Assembly (NCBI RefSeq): GCF_000410515.1
Contig: NC_021500.1
Coordinates: 4,154,001 to 4,218,000 of the forward strand
Reading direction: 5' to 3'
From: Enterobacter sp. R4-368
Lineage (GTDB): Bacteria; Pseudomonadota; Gammaproteobacteria; Enterobacterales; Enterobacteriaceae
Length of the DNA stretch: 64,000 nucleotides
The translations under genes and the position numbers were made by a program. Position 1 is the stretch's first letter; each line of letters opens with the position of its first letter. The notes under the pieces were generated by a model. The model saw only the letters and a program-made list of their open reading frames with translations. It was not told where the DNA came from and searched no databases. Positions 20,660 through 34,752 of the stretch are shown here, piece by piece.

Positions 20660-20660
<1 letters not shown>
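20334..20660 (-). CDS. cyoD: Cytochrome bo3 oxidase subunit IV
   Basis: This 108-residue three-helix membrane subunit helps assemble the copper-heme centre of the bo3 oxidase. It carries [16 protein letters not shown] and the [13 protein letters not shown] loop of the family. Its ATG shares one base with the cyoC stop (TAATG), so the start at 20660 is firm. Confidence 0.95.
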
Positions 20661-24222
<3,562 letters not shown>

Positions 24223-24404
24223 TTAACGACCTCAATTCCACGGGATCTGGTGGCGCTTAAAGTGTGCGGGCATTTTACGGAAAGGTTACGTTACTGTAAA
24301 CATGATTGGCTCCGTGTCAGTAAGGTGTTACTGGCTTTTGCCGTTTATGTCACATCGAATGCAACAATCTGTAAAAAAAGCGATTCGCACTGCCAGAGAG
24401 TGAG

Positions 24405-24462
24405 ATTATAACGGAAAAATTACATGACAATCAGTCCAGGGGGTAAATTGGTATAACCAATC
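24405..24462 (-). promoter_or_regulatory. cyo operon promoter with a PdhR-like operator
   Basis: On the minus strand a perfect -10 TATAAT lies at 24405-24410; the -35 is poor (around TGATTG). Upstream, at 24446-24462, is AATTGGT-ATA-ACCAATC, which fits the PdhR palindrome AATTGGTnnnACCAATT in 16 of 17 positions. PdhR represses cyoABCDE in E. coli when pyruvate is low, so the same control is likely. Sites for ArcA, FNR or Fur were not resolved by eye. Confidence 0.65.
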
Positions 24463-24807
24463 AGTTAAATATACATTTATTTAACAAATATCCAGCAAAT
24501 ATCGAACATTATTGGAACGAATTTGAAACCCAACAATTAATAACCGTGCTGAATCGTTAAAGAGTAGCCTTTAATTTATAAGGCACAAAACAATTAAGAT
24601 TTTTTTATTTGCTCAATTGGAATTAGGCGATTTGCTAAAAAGATGCGGTGTTTAATTATTGAACATAATAATAACTGCGGTGAATTGTTTTAGGTCGTTT
24701 TTATTTTTTGGTGGCCTGATTTTAATAGGAAAATAGCCAGTAAATATATTCTTAAGCGATTTTATTTGCCATTTTACTGTTTTTTAACATTTCGAGGCTT
24801 TGACGCC

Positions 24808-24834
24808 AAAAAAAGCGCCAGCAGGCGCTTTTTT
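24808..24834 (-). terminator. Bidirectional-looking terminator of ampG
   Basis: A 7-bp stem AAGCGCC/GGCGCTT with an AGCA loop has T-runs on both strands (T7 on the minus strand, T6 on the plus strand). It lies 20 bp after the ampG stop. Confidence 0.8.
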
Positions 24835-24853
24835 ATCACGTCGTTTTAACACG

Positions 24854-26329
24854 TTATAGTAACTCTGTTTTACGTAGCGCCAGTAGATCCAACACACCGC
24901 CAAACACAATGCCGATAAACGCTAACAGTGCGCCCCATTCCAGCAGCGTGGTGCCGAAAGACCAGTCGGTGAACCCTGTGGCGTTGATCATTAACACCAG
25001 CAGCCAGCATCCTAACAGTACGCAACCGGCGCTCAGTATGCGCAGCGCCAGCCGGTAGGCCGTAGCGTATTCCGTTCTGCAGAGAAAACTTTCACTCTGT
25101 TGCGTAAATGCCAGTGTTTTTTTGCACAGCATCAGCAATAACAGACCGGGAAGCGCGGCCACAATCGAAAAGAGATAGAACGTCGACCAGCTGTAACTTT
25201 CAACAAACCAGCCAGCCAGCGGGCCGACATAGACGCGTCCAACCGCCGATAGCGCCGAGAGCAGAGCAAACTGCGTTGCGGAGAAGGATTTGTTGCAGAG
25301 CGTCATTAATAGCGCAACAAACGCCGCAGTCCCCATGCCGCCACACAAGTTTTCTAAAAAGACGGCTGAACCCATCGTAAAAATGCTTTTCGCCGTTATC
25401 GAAAGCAACCAGTAACCGGCATTCGAAATGGCCTGCAGTACGCCGAAAATTAACAACGCACGGAACAGGGATAACCGCTGCATCAGTACGCCGCCAAACA
25501 ACGCGCCGATAATCGTGGCGATAAGCCCCAGCGTTTTGTTCACCACTCCCACTTCTCCGGCGTCAAAACCAACGCCGCGGATGAGAAATGTTGTTGTCAG
25601 GCTCATGGCGAACGCATCGCCCAGTTTGTACAGCACTATTAATAGAAGAATAAGCCAGGCGTTGTTACGCCCAAAGAAATCACGCAGCGGCTCGACAACG
25701 GCGCGTTCCAGCGTTTTTGGCACCGGAATCACATCCTCTGGCTCCGGTGCGAGCAGGGTGGCGATAATGCACGGGACCAGTAGCACGGCCATCAACCAGT
25801 ACATTCCTTGCCAGCCGAGCCAGCGATCCGCCAGCCATAAAGCCAGTCCTCCGGAAACCAACATTCCGAGTCGATAGCCCAGCACGCTTATTGCCGCACC
25901 TGCGCCTCGCTCTTCGAGCGGCAGCACATCCGTTTTCCATGCGTCAAACACTATATCCTGAGACGCAGAGCAGAAAGCGATAAGCACAGCCAGCGCCGCC
26001 ATCCAGCGCAGATGGTTGGCCGGATCGAGGAAACCCATTGCGGCAATCGACACCAGCAGCAGAATTTGCGTGAGAAGCAGCCAGCCGCGACGACGCCCGA
26101 GTAAAGGCGGCGTGTAGCGATCCATCAGCGGCGACCACAAAAACTTAAACACGTAAGCCTGGCCGACCAGAGAGAAGAAACCGATGGTTTTTAAATCGAT
26201 GTTTTCAACGGTCATCCACGCCTGGAGCGTGCCGCTGGTCAGGGCGAGAGGCAAACCGGAAGCAAAACCCAGAATCAGCAGGATGGCTGATTTCGGTTGG
26301 GTGAAGATGCGTAAGTAGTGACTGGACAT
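24854..26329 (-). CDS. ampG: Muropeptide permease AmpG
   Basis: This 491-residue inner-membrane MFS-type permease imports GlcNAc-anhydroMurNAc peptides for cell-wall recycling, and thereby supplies the signals that induce AmpC in species that carry ampR. It contains the conserved ASGLPLALTSGTLQAW and SASQDIVFDAWKTDVL segments. Fourteen membrane passes are expected, and the length equals E. coli AmpG. The ATG at 26329 lies only 5 bp after a terminator T-run and shows no clear ribosome site, which is odd (see findings). yajG is immediately upstream. Confidence 0.95.
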   Translation of the reverse strand: MSSHYLRIFTQPKSAILLILGFASGLPLALTSGTLQAWMTVENIDLKTIGFFSLVGQAYVFKFLWSPLMDRYTPPLLGRRRGWLLLTQILLLVSIAAMGFLDPANHLRWMAALAVLIAFCSASQDIVFDAWKTDVLPLEERGAGAAISVLGYRLGMLVSGGLALWLADRWLGWQGMYWLMAVLLVPCIIATLLAPEPEDVIPVPKTLERAVVEPLRDFFGRNNAWLILLLIVLYKLGDAFAMSLTTTFLIRGVGFDAGEVGVVNKTLGLIATIIGALFGGVLMQRLSLFRALLIFGVLQAISNAGYWLLSITAKSIFTMGSAVFLENLCGGMGTAAFVALLMTLCNKSFSATQFALLSALSAVGRVYVGPLAGWFVESYSWSTFYLFSIVAALPGLLLLMLCKKTLAFTQQSESFLCRTEYATAYRLALRILSAGCVLLGCWLLVLMINATGFTDWSFGTTLLEWGALLAFIGIVFGGVLDLLALRKTELL

Positions 26330-26334
26330 GAGTT

Positions 26335-26361
26335 AAAAACTGGCCCGGAAAACCGGGCCAG
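26335..26361 (-). terminator. Terminator/attenuator between yajG and ampG
   Basis: A perfect 9-bp stem CTGGCCCGG/CCGGGCCAG with a 4-base loop is followed on the minus strand by TTTTT. It lies after the yajG stop and ends 5 bp before the ampG start codon. Confidence 0.75.
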
Positions 26362-26368
26362 AAAAAGA

Positions 26369-26947
26369 TTAACGGGCGTTTTGCTTGATGAAGTCGTGAA
26401 TGCTGGTGTCCTGAGACATATCAGCGATGGTGTCAGTCAACACGCTGTTAACCGCACCGGCAATCTTGTCGTTGGTAGCCTGGAATGCACCTTCGACGTT
26501 ATAGCTTGCGCGGTAGTTTTTGGTCATCTTGTTGCCGTTCGCAGCAGTCGCGATGATTGCGATATCCGCTTTGGTCGCGATGTTGTAGCGGACGTTGCCC
26601 TGAGAGACATCCGCATATAGCTGGTTAACAATAATCTGCAGGTTTACCGCGCCGTTCGGCCCGATCATATAACCGCGCGCGGTCATCTGTTTTTCCAGCA
26701 CTTCTTGCAGCAGGAAACGCAGGTCGCGGGAGGCTGTCAGGGTAACCAGCTGGTTATCGCGTGTCACTTTGGCCAGCGCTTGATCCGGGCGCTGATCGGC
26801 ACCGTTGATGCTCACGGTGACACCCATCAGGCTTGGATCCTGCTGCGGCAGAGTAATTTTTGGGGTGACATCAAGTGTTGTCGGCGGGGTTGCGCACCCG
26901 GCCAGCATAAATAAAGCGACCAACGGAAAGAGTAGTTTTTTAAACAT
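26369..26947 (-). CDS. yajG: YajG-family lipoprotein
   Basis: The product is a 192-residue predicted lipoprotein with lipobox LAGC and Cys18. Ala-Thr follow the Cys, so outer-membrane sorting is expected. The mature part is the YajG domain (VSINGADQRPDQALAKVTRDNQL, MIGPNGAVNLQIIVNQLYADVSQG). The function is unknown. It is always found next to ampG in enterobacteria, which suggests a link to cell-wall recycling. It is divergent from bolA. Confidence 0.92.
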   Translation of the reverse strand: MFKKLLFPLVALFMLAGCATPPTTLDVTPKITLPQQDPSLMGVTVSINGADQRPDQALAKVTRDNQLVTLTASRDLRFLLQEVLEKQMTARGYMIGPNGAVNLQIIVNQLYADVSQGNVRYNIATKADIAIIATAANGNKMTKNYRASYNVEGAFQATNDKIAGAVNSVLTDTIADMSQDTSIHDFIKQNAR

Positions 26948-27245
26948 GTTCAGGCTCTCAAGGATCTAAGCTTCTGGGGGAAAATTCTCGCCATCATAAC
27001 ATTGCCGCTGTTAAGAGGAAGTCCTCAATGCATGGAAATTCATCGTCTTGTGCTTTTTTTGCCGTCAAAAACCGTTTTATGGGTGATGCCACGCAAAAAA
27101 AGCTGCTTTCAGTAGAGTTCATCCCCTTGAGCGGGAAAATAGGACGAACGCTAATTTTTTGTTGTTTTATTGTTATAGAGACGGTAAAAGCGGCTAACAT
27201 TTAAAGAGATGGCTGGCATCTCAGCGTTGTCGGAGGTGTAATATC

Positions 27246-27563
27246 ATGATGATGCGTGAACAAATAGAAGCAAAGCTGAAGGCGGCGTTTGAGCCCCTCA
27301 TTCTTGAGGTTGTTGACGAGAGCTATCGTCACAATGTCCCCGCAGGTTCTGAAAGTCACTTCAAAGTTGTACTGGTGAGCGACCGTTTTACCGGAGAGCG
27401 TTTTCTTAACCGTCATCGCATGATTTACGGCACGTTGGCAGATGAACTGTCTACGACGATTCATGCACTGGCTCTGCATACTTACACACTTAAGGAGTGG
27501 GAAGGTTTGCAGGATACCCTGCTGACCTCGCCAGCCTGTCGCGGCGCCGGAAGCATCGCGTAG
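27246..27563 (+). CDS. bolA: BolA stress morphogen/transcription regulator
   Basis: This 105-residue BolA-fold protein causes round cell shape when abundant and works with monothiol glutaredoxin in iron-sulfur control. The conserved [25 protein letters not shown] holds the helix-turn-helix-like segment and the His residues used for iron-sulfur binding. The start is the first of three ATG codons in a row. Upstream, CGGCTAACA at about 27189 resembles a gearbox-type -10, but this is only suggestive. Confidence 0.95.
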   Translation: MMMREQIEAKLKAAFEPLILEVVDESYRHNVPAGSESHFKVVLVSDRFTGERFLNRHRMIYGTLADELSTTIHALALHTYTLKEWEGLQDTLLTSPACRGAGSIA

Positions 27564-27618
27564 AAAACCTGGTTGCAACAGCCCAAACTTTTCCAGTATG
27601 TTGCATGCAGATTATGTA

Positions 27619-27646
27619 AAAACGGCCTACGGGCCGTTTTGTTTTG
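27619..27646 (+). terminator. bolA terminator
   Basis: A 9-bp stem AAAACGGCC/GGCCGTTTT with a TACG loop is followed by a T-rich tail. It lies 55 bp after the bolA stop. Confidence 0.8.
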
Positions 27647-27733
27647 TCTGAATTTTGAGCGAGAAACGCAGTTTTTTGAGCGAAATTGCTTCAGAAGTGT
27701 GAAAAATGACGCACCATTGCGACATTCCCGTTC

Positions 27734-27762
27734 TCGACTCATATCTGTGATGCCGCTATAAT
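27734..27762 (+). promoter_or_regulatory. tig promoter
   Basis: A -35 TCGACT (4 of 6) and a perfect -10 TATAAT (27757-27762) are separated by exactly 17 bp, with transcription expected to start near 27769. Confidence 0.65.
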
Positions 27763-27903
27763 GCTGCGTCTTATTTTTCGGAATGTCTTCGGGATGATTC
27801 TGACGACAGGGAATGTATATCTGATTTGAGAGAACATCCCGGTTCTGCAAGCGAAACGGTTTGCTTCGCAGAGTAGAGTTGACCGAGCACTGTGATTTTT
27901 TGA

Positions 27904-29211
<1,308 letters not shown>

Positions 29212-29239
29212 TCGACTTCTGCGATAGCTAAAAGCAATA

Positions 29240-29275
29240 AGCCCGTCACCTGCTTGCTGGTGACGGGCTTTTTTT
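29240..29275 (+). terminator. tig terminator
   Basis: An 11-bp perfect stem AGCCCGTCACC/GGTGACGGGCT with an 8-base loop is followed by seven T residues. Confidence 0.9.
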
Positions 29276-29347
29276 ATCGCATCAGGACTATCAGATCTGT
29301 GCTAAAAGGGCGTTTCAGTGTTAGCGTAACAGCAAAAGATTGTTATG

Positions 29348-29377
29348 CTTGAAATCAGGTAATGTCATCCCCACTAA
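29348..29377 (+). promoter_or_regulatory. Sigma-32 heat-shock promoter of clpP
   Basis: The -35 CTTGAAA (29348-29354) and -10 CCCCACTAA (29369-29377) are separated by 14 bp, a near-consensus sigma-32 promoter. It lies about 120 bp before clpP and agrees with the known heat-shock control of clpPX. Confidence 0.8.
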
Positions 29378-29498
29378 GGGAATAGCGACAGAAAAGACTC
29401 TGGCTGATAATCCGTCCGTGAGGCGTCGTAGTCAGACCCCACTCACTCAAGTACAATCAGTACAGCAGGTTTGTTAATTTTTTATCCAGGAGACGGAA

Positions 29499-30122
29499 AT
29501 GTCATACAGCGGCGAACGAGACAACTTTGCACCCCATATGGCCCTGGTGCCAATGGTTATTGAACAGACCTCACGCGGTGAGCGCTCTTTCGATATCTAC
29601 TCCCGTCTTCTCAAGGAACGCGTAATTTTTCTGACTGGTCAGGTTGAAGACCACATGGCGAACCTGATTGTGGCACAAATGCTGTTTCTGGAAGCGGAAA
29701 ACCCGGAAAAGGACATTTACCTGTACATTAACTCGCCTGGCGGGGTAATTACCGCAGGGATGTCAATTTATGACACCATGCAATTTATTAAGCCGGACGT
29801 CAGCACAATTTGTATGGGCCAGGCTGCGTCAATGGGCGCATTCCTGCTGACGGCGGGTGCGAAGGGCAAACGTTTCTGCCTGCCAAACTCACGTGTGATG
29901 ATTCACCAGCCGCTGGGCGGCTATCAGGGCCAGGCGACGGATATTGAAATCCACGCGCGCGAGATTCTGAAAGTGAAAGGGCGCATGAATGAACTTATGG
30001 CGCATCATACAGGTCAATCTTTAGAACAAATTGAACGCGATACAGAACGTGACCGCTTCCTTGCTGCGCAAGAGGCGGTGGAATACGGGCTGGTTGATTC
30101 AATTTTAACCCATCGTAACTAA
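29499..30122 (+). CDS. clpP: ATP-dependent Clp protease proteolytic subunit
   Basis: This 207-residue serine peptidase forms the double heptamer partner of ClpX and ClpA. The catalytic triad is Ser111 (GQAASMGA), His136 (MIHQPLGG) and Asp185. A short N-terminal propeptide precedes MALVPMV, as in E. coli. It starts behind CCAGGAGACGG and is followed by clpX after 125 bp. Confidence 0.97.
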   Translation: MSYSGERDNFAPHMALVPMVIEQTSRGERSFDIYSRLLKERVIFLTGQVEDHMANLIVAQMLFLEAENPEKDIYLYINSPGGVITAGMSIYDTMQFIKPDVSTICMGQAASMGAFLLTAGAKGKRFCLPNSRVMIHQPLGGYQGQATDIEIHAREILKVKGRMNELMAHHTGQSLEQIERDTERDRFLAAQEAVEYGLVDSILTHRN

Positions 30123-30135
30123 GCTCAGGCTGCAG

Positions 30136-30166
30136 GTGCCGCTATACTAATGAGTACAAGCGGCAC
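30136..30166 (+). other. Stem-loop in the clpP-clpX gap
   Basis: A perfect 8-bp stem GTGCCGCT/AGCGGCAC closes a 15-base loop and has no T-run. It stands 13 bp after the clpP stop and could set the ratio of clpP to clpX mRNA by processing or partial termination. This role is inference. Confidence 0.45.
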
Positions 30167-30247
30167 ACGCTTGAGTAACGTTTTGCGCCTGGAATGGCAT
30201 ATGCGTCGTCATGTGCGGCACAAAGAACAGATAAGAGGTTTTGACTC

Positions 30248-31522
30248 ATGACAGATAAACGCAAAGATGGTTCGGGCAAACTGTTGTACTGCTCTTTTTG
30301 CGGCAAAAGCCAGCATGAAGTGCGTAAGCTGATCGCTGGGCCATCCGTGTATATCTGCGACGAATGTGTGGATCTGTGTAACGACATTATTCGCGAAGAG
30401 ATTAAAGAGGTTGCGCCGCATCGCGAGCGCAGCGCGCTGCCGACCCCGCATGAAATTCGCCACCACCTTGATGATTATGTCATCGGTCAGGAGCAGGCGA
30501 AAAAAGTGCTGGCGGTCGCGGTATATAACCACTACAAACGTCTGCGCAATGGCGACACCAGCAACGGCGTTGAACTGGGTAAAAGTAACATCCTGCTTAT
30601 CGGGCCAACGGGTTCCGGTAAAACGCTGTTGGCGGAAACGCTGGCGCGTCTGTTGGATGTCCCGTTCACCATGGCCGATGCTACGACGTTAACCGAAGCA
30701 GGTTACGTGGGTGAAGACGTAGAAAACATCATTCAGAAACTGTTGCAGAAGTGCGACTACGACGTGCAGAAAGCGCAGCGTGGGATTGTCTACATCGATG
30801 AAATCGACAAGATCTCCCGTAAGTCTGATAACCCGTCGATTACCCGTGATGTCTCCGGCGAAGGTGTACAGCAGGCGCTGCTGAAGCTGATCGAAGGCAC
30901 CGTGGCTGCGGTTCCGCCGCAGGGTGGACGTAAGCATCCGCAGCAGGAGTTTTTGCAGGTTGATACCTCTAAGATCCTGTTTATCTGTGGCGGTGCGTTC
31001 GCAGGCCTGGATAAAGTGATTTCTCACCGTGTTGAAACCGGCTCCGGCATTGGTTTTGGCGCGACGGTGAAAGGAAAATCTGAAAAAGCCAACGAAGGCG
31101 AACTGCTGGCGCAGGTTGAACCGGAAGATTTGATTAAATTCGGTCTGATCCCTGAATTCATCGGCCGTCTGCCAGTTGTTGCCACGCTGAGTGAATTGAG
31201 TGAAGAAGCGCTGATTCAGATCCTGAAAGAGCCTAAAAATGCCCTGACTAAGCAGTATCAGGCGCTGTTCAACCTGGAAGGCGTGGATCTCGAATTCCGC
31301 GACGAAGCGCTCGACGCTATCGCGAAGAAAGCAATGGTGCGCAAAACCGGCGCTCGCGGGCTGCGTTCTATCGTTGAAGCCGCGCTGCTGGACACTATGT
31401 ATGATCTGCCATCACTTGAAGATGTCGAGAAAGTGGTGATTGATGAGTCGGTCATCGCGGGTCAAACCAAACCCTTGCTGATTTATGGCAAACCGGAAGC
31501 GCAGCAGGCGTCTGGCGAATAA
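30248..31522 (+). CDS. clpX: ATP-dependent Clp protease unfoldase subunit
   Basis: This 424-residue AAA+ unfoldase feeds substrates to ClpP. The zinc-binding domain has C15, C18, C37 and C40. Walker A GPTGSGKT is at 119-126, Walker B is IVYIDEIDK, and the pore loop GYVGED is in place. The ClpP-binding IGF-type loop reads IGFGATV. The end EAQQASGE matches close relatives. A terminator and then the lon promoter follow. Confidence 0.97.
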   Translation: MTDKRKDGSGKLLYCSFCGKSQHEVRKLIAGPSVYICDECVDLCNDIIREEIKEVAPHRERSALPTPHEIRHHLDDYVIGQEQAKKVLAVAVYNHYKRLRNGDTSNGVELGKSNILLIGPTGSGKTLLAETLARLLDVPFTMADATTLTEAGYVGEDVENIIQKLLQKCDYDVQKAQRGIVYIDEIDKISRKSDNPSITRDVSGEGVQQALLKLIEGTVAAVPPQGGRKHPQQEFLQVDTSKILFICGGAFAGLDKVISHRVETGSGIGFGATVKGKSEKANEGELLAQVEPEDLIKFGLIPEFIGRLPVVATLSELSEEALIQILKEPKNALTKQYQALFNLEGVDLEFRDEALDAIAKKAMVRKTGARGLRSIVEAALLDTMYDLPSLEDVEKVVIDESVIAGQTKPLLIYGKPEAQQASGE

Positions 31523-31550
31523 TTAACCAAATCTTACAATCAGTTAATCG

Positions 31551-31585
31551 AAAAGGGGGGATTTTATCTCCCCTTTTATTTTTCC
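31551..31585 (+). terminator. clpX terminator
   Basis: A stem AAAAGGGG/CCCCTTTT (31551-31558 with 31570-31577) is followed by ATTTTT. Confidence 0.8.
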
Positions 31586-31596
31586 GTAAACACAGC

Positions 31597-31625
31597 GTTG
31601 AATGTGTGGGAAACATCCCCATATA
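31597..31625 (+). promoter_or_regulatory. Sigma-32 heat-shock promoter of lon
   Basis: The -35 GTTGAA (31597-31602) and -10 CCCCATATA (31617-31625) are nearly identical to the E. coli lon heat-shock promoter. It lies about 80 bp before the lon start. Confidence 0.85.
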
Positions 31626-31705
31626 CTGCTTTACATGTTAATGGTGCGTGTTGCACAGTCACGTCACCTGATTACCTGGCGGACTTTAAACTAAGAGAGA
31701 GCTCT

Positions 31706-34060
31706 ATGAATCCTGAGCGTTCTGAACGCATTGAAATCCCCGTATTGCCGTTGCGCGATGTGGTGGTTTATCCGCACATGGTCATTCCGTTATTTGTGGG
31801 ACGGGAAAAATCTATCCGTTGTCTGGAAGCGGCCATGGACCATGATAAAAAAATCATGCTGGTTGCACAGAAGGAAGCCTCAACGGATGAGCCGGGTGTA
31901 AACGATCTATTCACCGTCGGGACCGTGGCGTCTATTTTGCAAATGTTGAAACTGCCCGATGGCACGGTAAAAGTACTGGTCGAGGGGCTTCAGCGCGCGC
32001 GCATTACCACGCTTGCTGACGATGGTGAGCATTTCTCAGCGAAAGCAGAATACCTTGACTCGCCGGCTATCGATGAGCGCGAGCAGGAAGTGCTGGTGCG
32101 CACTGCGATCAGCCAGTTTGAAGGCTATATCAAGCTCAACAAAAAAATCCCGCCAGAAGTGCTGACGTCGCTCAATAGCATCGACGATCCTGCGCGTCTG
32201 GCTGACACCATCGCTGCACACATGCCGCTGAAGCTGGCGGATAAGCAGTCCGTGCTGGAGATGTCCGACGTCAACGAACGTCTGGAATATCTGATGGCGA
32301 TGATGGAGTCTGAAATCGATCTGCTGCAGGTTGAGAAACGCATCCGCAATCGCGTGAAAAAGCAGATGGAGAAATCCCAGCGTGAGTACTATCTGAATGA
32401 ACAGATGAAAGCCATTCAGAAAGAGCTGGGCGAAATGGATGACGCGCCGGACGAAAACGAAGCGCTGAAGCGTAAAATCGACGCTTCGAAAATGCCGAAA
32501 GAGGCAAAAGAAAAAGCCGAATCGGAGCTGCAAAAGCTGAAAATGATGTCGCCGATGTCTGCGGAAGCAACCGTGGTGCGCGGCTATATCGAATGGATGG
32601 TGCAAGTACCGTGGAACGCGCGTAGCAAGGTCAAAAAAGATCTGCGCCAGGCGCAGGAAATCCTTGATACCGACCATTACGGCCTCGAACGTGTCAAAGA
32701 CCGCATCCTAGAGTACCTTGCGGTTCAGAGCCGTATGAACAAACTGAAAGGGCCGATTCTGTGCCTGGTTGGACCGCCGGGGGTAGGTAAAACCTCTCTG
32801 GGTCAGTCGATAGCGAAGGCTACCGGGCGCAAATACATCCGTATGGCGCTGGGCGGTGTACGTGATGAAGCAGAAATCCGCGGTCACCGCCGTACTTACA
32901 TCGGTTCTATGCCGGGTAAGTTGATTCAGAAGATGGCAAAAGTGGGCGTGAAAAACCCGCTGTTCCTGCTCGATGAGATCGACAAAATGTCGTCCGATAT
33001 GCGCGGCGATCCGGCTTCAGCGCTGCTGGAAGTGCTGGATCCGGAACAGAACGTGGCATTTAGCGATCACTATCTGGAAGTGGACTACGATCTCAGCGAC
33101 GTTATGTTCGTTGCGACCTCCAACTCTATGAATATTCCTGCGCCGTTGCTGGACCGTATGGAAGTGATCCGTCTTTCTGGTTACACCGAAGACGAAAAAC
33201 TGAACATTGCCAAACGTCACCTGTTGACCAAACAGATTGAGCGTAACGCACTGAAACCGGGTGAGTTGACCGTTGATGACAGCGCGATCATTGGCATTAT
33301 CCGTTACTACACCCGCGAAGCGGGTGTGCGTGGTCTGGAACGCGAAATTTCGAAACTGTGCCGGAAAGCGGTGAAACAGCTGCTGCTGGATCCGTCTCTG
33401 AAGCATATCGAAATCAACGGTGAAAACCTGCATGACTACCTTGGTGTGCAGCGCTTTGATTACGGTCGAGCGGACGATGAAAACCGTGTGGGTCAGGTCA
33501 CCGGCCTGGCCTGGACGGAAGTGGGCGGCGACTTGCTGACCATTGAAACCGCCTGTGTCCCAGGCAAAGGTAAGCTGACTTATACCGGTTCTCTGGGTGA
33601 AGTGATGCAGGAGTCTATCCAGGCGGCGCTGACGGTTGTGCGTGCCCGCGCGGAAAAACTCGGTATCAACGGCGATTTCTATGAAAAACGTGATATTCAC
33701 GTTCACGTGCCGGAAGGTGCGACGCCAAAAGATGGCCCAAGCGCAGGTATTGCGATGTGCACCGCGCTGGTTTCTTGTCTGACCGGTAACCCGGTTCGTG
33801 CAGACGTGGCGATGACAGGGGAGATCACCCTGCGTGGACAGGTTCTGCCGATTGGCGGACTGAAGGAAAAACTGCTGGCGGCGCATCGTGGGGGCATTAA
33901 GACTGTTCTGATTCCTTACGAAAACAAGCGCGATCTGGAAGAGATCCCGGACAACGTTGTAGCCGATCTGGATATCCATCCGGTCAAGCGTATTGAAGAA
34001 GTTCTCGCCCTCGCGCTGCAGAATGAACCCTTTGGTATGCAAGTCGTAACGGCAAAATAG
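31706..34060 (+). CDS. lon: ATP-dependent Lon protease
   Basis: This 784-residue hexameric AAA+ serine protease degrades misfolded proteins and regulators such as SulA and RcsA. The N-terminal LON domain (to about 210) is followed by a coiled helical region, the ATPase with GPPGVGKT near 356-363, and the protease domain with the Ser679-Lys722 dyad ([15 protein letters not shown]). The ATG at 31706 follows AAGAGAGAGCTCT and gives the E. coli length; the frame is open upstream to 31598 but that stretch is the promoter and leader. Confidence 0.97.
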   Translation: MNPERSERIEIPVLPLRDVVVYPHMVIPLFVGREKSIRCLEAAMDHDKKIMLVAQKEASTDEPGVNDLFTVGTVASILQMLKLPDGTVKVLVEGLQRARITTLADDGEHFSAKAEYLDSPAIDEREQEVLVRTAISQFEGYIKLNKKIPPEVLTSLNSIDDPARLADTIAAHMPLKLADKQSVLEMSDVNERLEYLMAMMESEIDLLQVEKRIRNRVKKQMEKSQREYYLNEQMKAIQKELGEMDDAPDENEALKRKIDASKMPKEAKEKAESELQKLKMMSPMSAEATVVRGYIEWMVQVPWNARSKVKKDLRQAQEILDTDHYGLERVKDRILEYLAVQSRMNKLKGPILCLVGPPGVGKTSLGQSIAKATGRKYIRMALGGVRDEAEIRGHRRTYIGSMPGKLIQKMAKVGVKNPLFLLDEIDKMSSDMRGDPASALLEVLDPEQNVAFSDHYLEVDYDLSDVMFVATSNSMNIPAPLLDRMEVIRLSGYTEDEKLNIAKRHLLTKQIERNALKPGELTVDDSAIIGIIRYYTREAGVRGLEREISKLCRKAVKQLLLDPSLKHIEINGENLHDYLGVQRFDYGRADDENRVGQVTGLAWTEVGGDLLTIETACVPGKGKLTYTGSLGEVMQESIQAALTVVRARAEKLGINGDFYEKRDIHVHVPEGATPKDGPSAGIAMCTALVSCLTGNPVRADVAMTGEITLRGQVLPIGGLKEKLLAAHRGGIKTVLIPYENKRDLEEIPDNVVADLDIHPVKRIEEVLALALQNEPFGMQVVTAK

Positions 34061-34090
34061 TGACCTTGCGCAAAGTGCGTTAATAAAAAC

Positions 34091-34129
34091 AAGGCTGGTG
34101 AGTGATTTCGGACTTGCCAGCCTTTTTTT
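34091..34129 (+). terminator. lon terminator
   Basis: A stem AAGGCTGG/CCAGCCTT (34091-34098 with 34117-34124) is followed by a T-run to 34129. Confidence 0.8.
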
Positions 34130-34270
34130 GTATAGCTAATTTAGATTGCTGGTTGGGTGTGTCATCATCAACTGGTGTTGTAAGGGCATGACAGGCCTGA
34201 TATAACTGCTGCGCGGTCGCGCTGTGAAGGATTCAGGTGCGATATAAATTATAAAGAGAGGAAGAGTAGA

Positions 34271-34543
34271 GTGAATAAATCTCAACTGGTAGACAAGATT
34301 GCCGCAGATGCTGACATCTCTAAAGCTGCGGCTGGACGTGTGTTAGATGCTTTTATTGCTGCCGTTACTGATTCTTTGAAATCCGGGGACGACGTAGCGC
34401 TGGTAGGTTTTGGCTCTTTTGTTGTTAAAGAGCGTGCTGCCCGTACAGGCCGCAACCCTCAGACCGGCAAAGAAATCACCATTGCTGCGGCTAAAGTTCC
34501 TGGTTTCCGCGCAGGCAAAGCACTGAAAGACGCAGTAAACTGA
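34271..34543 (+). CDS. hupB: HU nucleoid protein, beta subunit
   Basis: This 90-residue histone-like protein bends and compacts DNA as a dimer with HupA. It has the family signature [24 protein letters not shown] (about 46-69), shown in the DNA-binding arm, and the N-terminal [18 protein letters not shown]. The start codon is GTG-less: ATG at 34271 behind GAGAGGAAGAGTAGAG. It is closed by a terminator. Confidence 0.97.
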   Translation: MNKSQLVDKIAADADISKAAAGRVLDAFIAAVTDSLKSGDDVALVGFGSFVVKERAARTGRNPQTGKEITIAAAKVPGFRAGKALKDAVN

Positions 34544-34580
34544 TCGCCTTCCCCTTGAAGGGATAGCGACAAACTACAAG

Positions 34581-34606
34581 GGCGCATCGCGAGATGTGCC
34601 TTTTTT
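34581..34606 (+). terminator. hupB terminator
   Basis: An 8-bp stem GGCGCATC/GATGTGCC (one G-T pair) with a GCGA tetraloop is followed by six T residues. Confidence 0.85.
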
Positions 34607-34752
34607 ATTTGTGCAAACGCACTTTCTGCGAGTTAATACGCGATGCGGGCTAACAATTGCCCCGTTTTCTTGTCAAAATACGCGTTTACACGCAGCGGGC
34701 AACTTGAGCTGCCTGAGATCTACAGTCACCTACAGCGGAGTGTTGTTACACC

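Larger units (their letters stand above)
24223..24853. other. Long AT-rich gap between cyoA and ampG
   Basis: These 631 bp hold no convincing gene. From the right end come the ampG terminator (24808-24834) and then about 300 bp of very AT-rich sequence (24470-24800) in which nothing was recognised. After that come the PdhR-like box (24446-24462), the -10 box of the cyo promoter (24405-24410) and a leader of roughly 170 bp before cyoA. Confidence 0.7.

Noticed and set aside
26994..27200. Short open frame in the yajG-bolA gap (minus strand)
   Set aside because: No ribosome site and no homology-like pattern; the region must hold the two divergent promoters.
33017..34042. 341-codon open frame antisense to lon
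   Set aside because: It lies fully inside lon with no promoter, ribosome site or recognisable domain.
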